38,985 nucleotides of DNA from Candidatus Obscuribacterales bacterium. GTDB taxonomy: Bacteria > Cyanobacteriota > Vampirovibrionia > Obscuribacterales > Obscuribacteraceae. The notes below the pieces were generated by a model. The model was not told the origin of the DNA and did no database searches. It worked only from the letters and a program-made list of their open reading frames with translations. Positions within the stretch are counted from its first letter, which is position 1; each line of letters begins with the position of its first letter. Shown in pieces: positions 33,038 to 38,985 of this stretch. The stretch spans positions 1-38,985 of the forward strand of contig JAIEQI010000205.1 of NCBI GenBank assembly GCA_019747875.1, given 5' to 3'. The translations under genes and the position numbers were made by a program.

Positions 33038-35005
33038 GTGAACTTCAGCGAACCCAACCTCGATGCAAAGCCCACGACTAACCAGTCGGCAAGTGCACAC
33101 CTCATCGTCATGGGCATCAGCTACCACAGCTGTCCGATTTTCGTTCGCGAAAAGTTCGTTATTCCTGAATCGTGTATTGGGCATGCTCTCGGTGGCTTAG
33201 CGCGCATGCCACATATAAATGAAGCCGCCATCCTTTCAACCTGCAATCGCACCGAAGTCTATGCCGTCGTCAGCGATGTCCAGGCCGGCATGAAGGAAAT
33301 CGAATCCTTCTTCCTGTCAGCACAAACCGTCAGCGACCACGATGTTCTCAAGCCAAACTTCCGCCTCCTTCGGGACGATGTTGCATTGCATCTTTTCCGT
33401 GTCGCAAGCGGGCTAGACAGCATGGTGCTGGGCGAAGGGCAGATTATGTCGCAGGTCAAAGCGGCATACAAAAATGCGTTGGAAAGCGGAACAGCCGGAC
33501 CAATTCTCGGACAACTTTTCCAGCTCGCTCTGAATTGCGGAAAGCGTGTCCGCACAGAAACTTCGATGGGCAAGCGCGCCGTTTCTGTAAGCTCAGCAGC
33601 AGTAGAGCTTGCGCGCGATGTGCTCGGTCCGCTCAGAGACCGCACCACTTTAATCATCGGTGCCGGAAAGATGGCACAAATTTGCGGCAAACATGTAATG
33701 TCCGAGAATGGCGCCGGTCCTGTCATAATGTTGAACCGGACAAGCGAACGTATCGAACATTTCTCGGGCAACAAATTACCGAATAAAGACAGGCTCAAAC
33801 TTGGACTATCTTTCGAAGACCGCCATCAAATAGCGGCTGCAGCTGACCTGGTAATTGTCGCAACGTCCGCCCCGAAATTCCTTCTCGAACAACAAGAGCT
33901 GAAAAAGCACCTGCAACCAGGTCGCGTTCTCACTATTGTAGATATTTCGGTTCCACGCAACGTCGATCCGAGCATCCGCGAACTTGAGAATGTGCGCGTT
34001 TTCGACGCCGACAATTTGGTTTCGGTAGTAAACAAAAATATCGCAGAGCGCGAATCACTTATCGACGAAGCAGAACAGATCGTCATGGACGTGCTCCAAA
34101 GTTTCCACGATTGGGAAAGAAGTCTGTTGGTAGCGCCGACCATAACTGAATTGCGCAAGAAAATAGAGGCAATCAGAGAAGAACATTTGGTCAAAATCGA
34201 TCGCAAGCAAACCCAGCAAGAAGGTCGCCGCGACGAATTTGAAGACTTAAGCCGAGCTCTAATCAATCAAATCTTGCACCACCCAACAACACAATTAAAG
34301 TCAACGAGTGACTATCGCTCACTCAAACAGCAAGCAGAAGCTCTCAGAAAACTATTCAATCTCGATATCCTCAGCGACCCATGCACTACGCGCGGTGACA
34401 GAGAGCGATCAAAAACCGGAAACACCGGAGAGTATCGCACTCGATTGATTTCGTCGGGCAGCGAGTATGCGGAACTAGCAACGGCTAGTACACGCCGCGA
34501 CTCGAATCGCGAAGCATCATCAAGAGTCAGAAACACCACAAACCAATCCATAACGACGGCAAAGCACAAGAGCGAAACAAGCCAAGCCGACTTATCACAG
34601 CTCACGAGTATAGAAGTTTCAGCATTGAGCAATTACACAAATCGCCATGCTGAAACATCTACAGTACAGAGCCAAAGCGACTTCATACCATCAATTGCAA
34701 ATCTGGGCAGCCCGGCAGCAGGTGCTAAGTGCCCTGTCAATCACGGTCAGCCTCTTTCTACGATGAACACGCAAGCCGAGTTCAGCTCAGCAGACTATGA
34801 ACATCTCATCTACGAGACATCCACAACTGGCTGCCCGATTACGCGTTTCTCAATCAATCTCATGTCGACCATCAAAACCGTAGTAAAAGGACTCGCAAGC
34901 AAAGCGCTCGGCAAGCCAATCACAGAGTGCCCAATGCATAGAGGTCAAAAGAACACGACCGCTGCCTCAAATTCAAACAATTCGGCACAACATTCAAATA
35001 AGTAG
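33038..35005 (+). CDS. hemA: Glutamyl-tRNA reductase with Cys-Pro-rich C-terminal extension
   Basis: NADPH-dependent reduction of Glu-tRNA to glutamate-1-semialdehyde, the first committed step of C5 tetrapyrrole synthesis. Numbered from GTG 33038 (655 aa): catalytic domain with GISYHSCPIFVREKF and catalytic Cys69 in STCNRTE, GEGQIMSQVKAAY, NADPH domain with IIGAGKMAQ, and helical dimerisation domain ending near residue 440. Normal enzymes stop about here. This one continues for about 215 residues of Ser/Thr/Asn-rich sequence with three Cys-Pro motifs (Cys565 KCPVNHG, Cys599 GCPITRF, Cys631 ECPMHRG); a fourth, Cys32, replaces the usual Ala-Pro near the N terminus. These look like haem regulatory motifs. 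The start is uncertain: the frame is open to ATG 32840, GTG 33038 has only a weak AGAG element, and ATG 33110 would cut the first strand. hemC starts 14 bp downstream. Confidence 0.93.
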   Translation: MNFSEPNLDAKPTTNQSASAHLIVMGISYHSCPIFVREKFVIPESCIGHALGGLARMPHINEAAILSTCNRTEVYAVVSDVQAGMKEIESFFLSAQTVSDHDVLKPNFRLLRDDVALHLFRVASGLDSMVLGEGQIMSQVKAAYKNALESGTAGPILGQLFQLALNCGKRVRTETSMGKRAVSVSSAAVELARDVLGPLRDRTTLIIGAGKMAQICGKHVMSENGAGPVIMLNRTSERIEHFSGNKLPNKDRLKLGLSFEDRHQIAAAADLVIVATSAPKFLLEQQELKKHLQPGRVLTIVDISVPRNVDPSIRELENVRVFDADNLVSVVNKNIAERESLIDEAEQIVMDVLQSFHDWERSLLVAPTITELRKKIEAIREEHLVKIDRKQTQQEGRRDEFEDLSRALINQILHHPTTQLKSTSDYRSLKQQAEALRKLFNLDILSDPCTTRGDRERSKTGNTGEYRTRLISSGSEYAELATASTRRDSNREASSRVRNTTNQSITTAKHKSETSQADLSQLTSIEVSALSNYTNRHAETSTVQSQSDFIPSIANLGSPAAGAKCPVNHGQPLSTMNTQAEFSSADYEHLIYETSTTGCPITRFSINLMSTIKTVVKGLASKALGKPITECPMHRGQKNTTAASNSNNSAQHSNK

Positions 35006-35019
35006 CAGAGTTCACAATC

Positions 35020-35988
35020 GTGACAGCTGATCGCAAACCAAACCGATTTAAAGTAGGCACCCGAGAAAGCCTTTTGGCCCGCTTACAAACGGATTTAGCG
35101 TTGAACGCTATCCAGGCAAAATTTCCGAAAATCAATTTTGAAATCATTGCAGTGAAAGCGATGGGTGACAAGAACCAACACACGCCACTCTCCGAACTCG
35201 GCGGTCGCGGCGTCTTTGTCAAAGAACTCGAAGACGCTCTGTTGGATGGACGAGTTGATTTCGTTGTGCATAGCTTGAAAGACCTTCCCACAGAAATGGT
35301 TCCAGGCTTAAGCTTGGCAGCAACGTTAGAGCGGGCAGATCCACGCGATGTTCTCGTCAGCAAAGACAAATTGAAATTCGGTGAGTTGCCGCAAGGCAGT
35401 CGCGTTGCCACATCCAGCCGACGACGAGCAGCTCAGCTCTCAGCGCTCAGAAAAGACTTGGAGTTCATCGACATACGGGGCAACATCCAAACGCGCCTCA
35501 GAAAACATGACGAAGGGCAATGCGACGCTATGGTGCTCGCCGCAGCGGGACTATTGCGCCTGGAACTCAGCGATCGCATTTCAGAATTTTTTGCTATCGA
35601 TGTCAGCACACCAGCAGTCGGACAGGGTGCGCTTGCCATTGAATGCCGCAGCGATGACGCCGAAGTATTCTCCATATTGCATGCAATCAATGAAGAGCCG
35701 GTCTGGACGTGCACGCAAGCAGAGCGGTCTTTCCTGAACACCATGGGTGGTGGCTGCTCCGTACCAGTCGGCGCGATTGCCCAACTCACCGCAGATGGAC
35801 AAATCGAACTGAGCGCCTGCGTTGCTTCCGTTGACGGCACAAGGACTTTAAGAGAAACGCTAAAAGGACCGGTATCCGACCCGGCGAAGCTGGGCACCAC
35901 TCTCGCGGAAAAAATGTTATCCCTGGGCGCCCGAGAAATAATCGGCGGACTCAAAGAATCTGACCTTGGTCTAGTTTCCCCACCGTAG
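35020..35988 (+). CDS. hemC: Porphobilinogen deaminase (hydroxymethylbilane synthase)
   Basis: Joins four porphobilinogen units into hydroxymethylbilane in the cytoplasm. The dipyrromethane-cofactor cysteine is Cys246 in GGGCSVPVGA. Other signatures are GTRESLLARLQTD near the start, LGGRGVFVKELE, FVVHSLKDLPTE with the catalytic Asp88 region, and RRRAAQLSALR with RGNIQTRL. Length 322 is normal. GTG at 35020 is the start and lies 14 bp after hemA, so the two are in one operon. Its substrate is made by HemB, encoded 1.2 kb further on. Confidence 0.97.
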   Translation: MTADRKPNRFKVGTRESLLARLQTDLALNAIQAKFPKINFEIIAVKAMGDKNQHTPLSELGGRGVFVKELEDALLDGRVDFVVHSLKDLPTEMVPGLSLAATLERADPRDVLVSKDKLKFGELPQGSRVATSSRRRAAQLSALRKDLEFIDIRGNIQTRLRKHDEGQCDAMVLAAAGLLRLELSDRISEFFAIDVSTPAVGQGALAIECRSDDAEVFSILHAINEEPVWTCTQAERSFLNTMGGGCSVPVGAIAQLTADGQIELSACVASVDGTRTLRETLKGPVSDPAKLGTTLAEKMLSLGAREIIGGLKESDLGLVSPP

Positions 35989-36009
35989 GATTGGCTTCAA
36001 AGCGATTAC

Positions 36010-36138
36010 ATGCACCCGATACATAAGAATGGGTCAAACAACACAGCCGACGAGGTCAAGTCCTGTCTTGGAAAAATACCATTAACAAGACAAGAATCTC
36101 AAGCAATCAAACTCGGCGTAGAGCTCCGCGGAAGGTAA
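36010..36138 (+). CDS. Possible small ORF (42 aa) between hemC and hemD
   Basis: An ATG-started frame fills most of the 155-bp gap between hemC and hemD and ends five bases before the hemD ATG, with the hemD ribosome site inside its last codons. The product is polar (MHPIHKNGSNNTADEVKSC and on) with no recognised motif and a weak ribosome site. It could be a leader whose translation couples to hemD, or chance. Confidence 0.25.
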   Translation: MHPIHKNGSNNTADEVKSCLGKIPLTRQESQAIKLGVELRGR

Positions 36139-36143
36139 GATCG

Positions 36144-36938
36144 ATGCCTGAAGAGTCGAAACCACTTGCTGGAAAAAGCATACTCGTGACGCGTCCCGAA
36201 TCGCAAGCAAATGAGCTCTGTGAAGCTTTAGAACGAGAGGGAGCACGCACGATCAGAATTCCGCTTATAAGAATTACCGAGCCTGAGAGCTGGCAGGAGT
36301 TTGACGAAGCGGCCAAACGAATCGATGAATTCGCCTGGATTATCTTTGCCAGCACAAATGCTGTAAGTTCAACGATCGAACGAATGCGAAAACTAAAAGT
36401 GCAGATCAATAAAACCGCAACAAAAGTAGCGTGCATTGGAAGCGCCACTCAAGCGACTCTACTCAAGTACGGTATCTCAGCTGACTTCACACCCGACAAA
36501 TTCATTGCAGAAACACTTGTAGAACAATTTCCACAAACAGCAGGGAACAAAAATATTCTCTGGCCGAAAACTAACCTTGGCAGATTGCTGATTAAAGAGG
36601 AGCTGGAGAAGCTTGGATGGCAAGTAATGATCGTCGAATCATATAATACATGCGGCCCGCAAGATTTGAGAAAAACCGCGGAACAAATTCTGCAACTGAT
36701 TAAAACACAACAGCTCCAAGCAATCACTTTAGCAAGCTCTGAAACTGTTCAACAATTAAAAGCAGTACTAGAGGCCAGCAACGCGAGTCTTTCAGAAGTT
36801 CTCTCGAACGTCAAACTGGTTGCAATTGGTAGCGCTACTGAAAATACTTGCCGAGATCTCTTTGGCCGCTGCAATGCTGTTGCGAAACAATTTAATACAG
36901 AAGGATTGGTGGAAGCCGTTAGAGAATCGCTTCAATAA
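36144..36938 (+). CDS. hemD: Uroporphyrinogen-III synthase
   Basis: Cyclises hydroxymethylbilane with inversion of ring D to give uroporphyrinogen III, the branch point to haem, sirohaem and cobalamin. The family is poorly conserved, but the bilobal pattern fits: ILVTRPESQANEL at the N terminus, WIIFASTNAVSS, VACIGSATQATLLKYG, PDKFIAETLVE, then ITLASSETVQQL and VAIGSATENTC. Length 264 is typical. GGAAGG precedes the ATG. Position between hemC and hemB supports the call. No fused methyltransferase domain is present. Confidence 0.93.
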   Translation: MPEESKPLAGKSILVTRPESQANELCEALEREGARTIRIPLIRITEPESWQEFDEAAKRIDEFAWIIFASTNAVSSTIERMRKLKVQINKTATKVACIGSATQATLLKYGISADFTPDKFIAETLVEQFPQTAGNKNILWPKTNLGRLLIKEELEKLGWQVMIVESYNTCGPQDLRKTAEQILQLIKTQQLQAITLASSETVQQLKAVLEASNASLSEVLSNVKLVAIGSATENTCRDLFGRCNAVAKQFNTEGLVEAVRESLQ

Positions 36939-36988
36939 GGCAAAACACGATCGCGTTGCTCCGTGTGTCCGAGCAATTCATTTAACCC

Positions 36989-37020
36989 AATCCGTCTTTA
37001 GAGGACGGAAATATCGGATT
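36989..37020 (+). promoter_or_regulatory. Mutually exclusive stems upstream of hemB
   Basis: AATCCG (36989-36994) can pair with CGGATT (37015-37020), while the overlapping TCCGTC (36991-36996) can pair with GACGGA (37004-37009). The two foldings exclude each other. A CTGACA (37053-37058) and TATGGA (37077-37082), 18 bp apart, form a weak promoter candidate just downstream. The rest of the 213-bp gap shows nothing else. Confidence 0.3.
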
Positions 37021-37151
37021 AAATATCTGCCAGAATAGCAACAACTCAGGCACTGACAGCCGCTTCAAAGATATAGTATGGATATTTTCAGCTGTTCACA
37101 GCTCGGATTCATCTATCTTTCAACTTCCCTTCAGTTCCTGGAGAAATTTCC

Positions 37152-38183
37152 ATGTCCCCTGCGACAACCAAAGAGTCGAGCCCAACGCGTTCTACGGCGG
37201 GCTCTACAACTGATTCGCAAAGCGCCATGAGGCTTCGCCGCACTCGTTCGAGTGCAAATCTGCGTGCTATGGTTCGCGAAACGCACATCCGGCTTGAAAA
37301 ATTGATCTACCCGATGTTTATAGTGGAAGGAAAAGGCATCAAGAAGCCTATTTCCTCGATGCCGAACATTCACCAGCAAAGTATTGATGAGATCTTGAAA
37401 GAAGTTGAACAGGTCGCGGAAGCCGGTCTGAAGTCGGTCATACTATTTGGCATTCCCGAAAAGAAAGATACGGAGGCTTCCGGAGCCTGGAAGAGCGACG
37501 GAATCGTCCAACGAGCTACACGCGAAATCAAGAAACACTTCCCCGAACTCCTTGTTGTAGCTGACACTTGCCTATGCGAATACATGAGCCATGGACATTG
37601 TGGCATCGTTGAGGGAGGCAAAATCCTCAATGACCCCAGCGTCGATATCCTCTGTAAAGCCGCTCTCTCACAGGCGGAGGCCGGCGCCGACATCATTGCC
37701 CCGTCCGACATGATGGATCACCGCATCGGCGCCATCAGATCCACGTTGAACGCCAATGGCTTCGAAGACGTGCCGATCATGGCATACAGTGCGAAGTTCG
37801 CTAGTGCTTTCTATGGTCCATTCCGGGAGGCAGCCGAATCGGCACCGCAATTCGGAGACCGGACGAGTTATCAGATGGATCCCCCAAATATCCGCGAAGC
37901 ATTACGTGAAATCGAGCTTGATATCGAGGAGGGAGCCGATATCGTCATGGTGAAACCAGCTTTGCCCTATCTAGACGTAATTAGCCGCGCCAGAGAGATT
38001 ACCAAGCTGCCAATTGCGGCATATAATGTCTCAGGAGAATATTCGATGGTCAAAGCAGCCGCCGCAAACGGCTGGATCGACGAGAGAAGAGTTGTGCTAG
38101 AAGCCCTGACCGGCATATTCCGAGCCGGCGCCGACATAGTGATCACCTACCACGCCCGAGATTTAGCCAAGTGGCTTTCTTAG
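37152..38183 (+). CDS. hemB: Porphobilinogen synthase (delta-aminolevulinic acid dehydratase)
   Basis: Condenses two 5-aminolevulinate molecules into porphobilinogen. Catalytic lysines are Lys215 (AYSAKFAS) and Lys268 (MVKPALPY). The cysteine cluster DTCLCEYMSHGHCG (Cys140, Cys142, Cys150) marks the zinc-dependent type rather than the Mg-only type. A disordered Ser/Thr-rich N terminus of about 25 residues precedes the barrel. Length 343 is near normal. GGAGA precedes the ATG. With hemA, hemC and hemD this gives the path from Glu-tRNA to uroporphyrinogen III except for hemL (glutamate-1-semialdehyde aminomutase), not in this window. Confidence 0.97.
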   Translation: MSPATTKESSPTRSTAGSTTDSQSAMRLRRTRSSANLRAMVRETHIRLEKLIYPMFIVEGKGIKKPISSMPNIHQQSIDEILKEVEQVAEAGLKSVILFGIPEKKDTEASGAWKSDGIVQRATREIKKHFPELLVVADTCLCEYMSHGHCGIVEGGKILNDPSVDILCKAALSQAEAGADIIAPSDMMDHRIGAIRSTLNANGFEDVPIMAYSAKFASAFYGPFREAAESAPQFGDRTSYQMDPPNIREALREIELDIEEGADIVMVKPALPYLDVISRAREITKLPIAAYNVSGEYSMVKAAAANGWIDERRVVLEALTGIFRAGADIVITYHARDLAKWLS

Positions 38184-38215
38184 GCGGGGTATTTTTCATT
38201 GAGGAAATGCAATAA

Positions 38216-38680
38216 ATGAAAACCAGCACTCAGTATCAAATCAGCTTCGCAAATGCGTTTGCCGATCTCTACCTGGACAAGGAGAACGGTGAAGTAGCTC
38301 TCGATTTGAGACGGCAGGAGATCACAATATACTTGAACCAGACACAGTATCAAGCTCTGGTTCTGCTCGTACAACAGAGCCTTGAAGACGAGGAGTTTCT
38401 CGAGTATTTGAACTGGCAGAAAGATCCGCTACAGTGCGACGAAAATCGCATTTTTGAAATTTGCGGTCCTGATCACATGGTATGCATGGCCTGCACGCCA
38501 AGCTACGAGCGCGTCAAACTCACTTACGAAATTGGTGTTGCAGTCGACTTGTCCTTCGCTGATTATCAGGGATTAGCCAGCCTGCTCAAAGAAGCGCAAG
38601 CAGACTTGGAATGGCGCAGAGAGTTGCTCAAATGGAACATGCAAGATCAAGGACCTGATTTTGCAGCAGGCAACGACTAA
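38216..38680 (+). CDS. Hypothetical protein with internal duplication (154 aa)
   Basis: A soluble, acidic 154-residue protein without signal or membrane segment. Two halves look related: LNQTQYQALVLLVQQSLEDEEFL and LSFADYQGLASLLKEAQADLEW, each preceded by a short beta-rich run and followed by a Trp-containing helix, so it may be an internal repeat. Three cysteines lie in the middle (EICGPDHMVCMACTP), a possible metal or redox site. GAGGAAA precedes the ATG at slightly long spacing. The gene starts 32 bp after hemB, so it may be cotranscribed. Family not recognised. Confidence 0.7.
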   Translation: MKTSTQYQISFANAFADLYLDKENGEVALDLRRQEITIYLNQTQYQALVLLVQQSLEDEEFLEYLNWQKDPLQCDENRIFEICGPDHMVCMACTPSYERVKLTYEIGVAVDLSFADYQGLASLLKEAQADLEWRRELLKWNMQDQGPDFAAGND

Positions 38681-38820
38681 TCCAGTCAGATCTTTGGCAG
38701 ACCCCTTTTAGTCAGAATCCGTCGCGACGCGGCTCTCTGGAATTGGCATCCATGACTCATGGAGTCGGAGGTTGCAGACACGCACACATGCCAGCTCGAA
38801 CAAATCGAATCGCGACGAAG

Positions 38821-38985
38821 ATTAGAAGCCGGCAAGATGCCGGCGCTCCCGGGATCGGACCGAGCAAACAATATGCTAATCGCTGTCGAAGATCGGAGCC
38901 GGCACGATGCCGGCACGATGCCGGCGCTCCCGGGATCGGACCGAGCAAACAATATGCTAATCGCTGTCGAAGATCGGAGCCGGCA
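38821..38985 (+). repeat. Tandem REP-like array, runs off right edge
   Basis: Three successive starts of a 70-bp unit (38826, 38896, 38977) contain the GCCGGCA hairpin core, GCTCCCGGGATCGGACCGAG and AACAATATGCTAATCGCTG. The middle unit carries an 11-bp internal duplication (CACGATGCCGG), which explains its 81-bp length. The array continues past the window. The 140 bp between the preceding gene and the array hold nothing else. Confidence 0.88.

Noticed and set aside
38686..38952. Minus-strand ORF with repeated SDPGSAGILPAS-type peptide
   Set aside because: It is translation of the REP array, not a gene.

Overview
The window is a piece of bacterial chromosome with mostly housekeeping content and short intergenic gaps. 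Phage, plasmid, CRISPR and insertion-sequence genes were not seen. The gene complement is: peptidoglycan synthesis (murD, ftsW, murG), two aminoacyl-tRNA synthetases, a fused DHH/CBS/tRNA nucleotidyltransferase, tetrapyrrole synthesis from glutamyl-tRNA (hemA, hemC, hemD, hemB), an RlpA-like exported protein, a flotillin, and eukaryote-like Ser/Thr kinases with TPR-like tails. This combination would fit a non-photosynthetic relative of cyanobacteria (Melainabacteria/Vampirovibrionia, for example Obscuribacterales). That placement is an inference from gene content, not a demonstrated identity. Several genes appear to start with TTG or GTG.

Layout. 1-2.2 kb: an acidic, 17-residue-repeat protein cut by the window edge, a membrane-anchored coiled-coil protein and a small hypothetical protein. 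2.2-6.2 kb: two tandem paralogous kinases. 6.2-6.4 kb: REP/BIME-like hairpin repeats. 6.4-12.1 kb, minus strand: a TPR protein, then murD-ftsW-murG. 12.4-18.4 kb, plus strand: yebC, an rlpA-like gene, gltX, cysS and an Asp/Glu racemase homologue. 18.6 kb: tRNA-Ser(CGA). 18.9-22.9 kb: two coupled exported proteins of unknown function, a START-like exported protein, a lipid kinase homologue and a candidate 55-residue membrane protein. 23.1-25.7 kb: the fused tRNA nucleotidyltransferase. 25.8-31.0 kb: two NfeD/YqiJ-like membrane proteins with unusual Gly/His/Asp-rich linkers, an exported alpha/beta hydrolase and a flotillin, probably a membrane-microdomain locus. 31.2-32.7 kb: a P-loop ATPase overlapping a BtuF-like metal-chelate binding protein. 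33.0-38.2 kb: hemA, hemC, a possible 42-residue ORF, hemD and hemB. 38.2-39.0 kb: a hypothetical protein and a tandem REP array running off the right edge.

The most interesting signal is in hemA. Glutamyl-tRNA reductase is the committed, normally feedback-controlled step of the pathway. Here it carries a low-complexity C-terminal extension of about 215 residues with three Cys-Pro motifs, two of the form CPxxHG, and a fourth Cys-Pro near the N terminus. These resemble haem regulatory motifs and suggest direct haem sensing by the enzyme. Next in interest are the pair of linker-diversified NfeD-like proteins beside a flotillin, and the family of 7-3-7 hairpin repeats scattered between genes.
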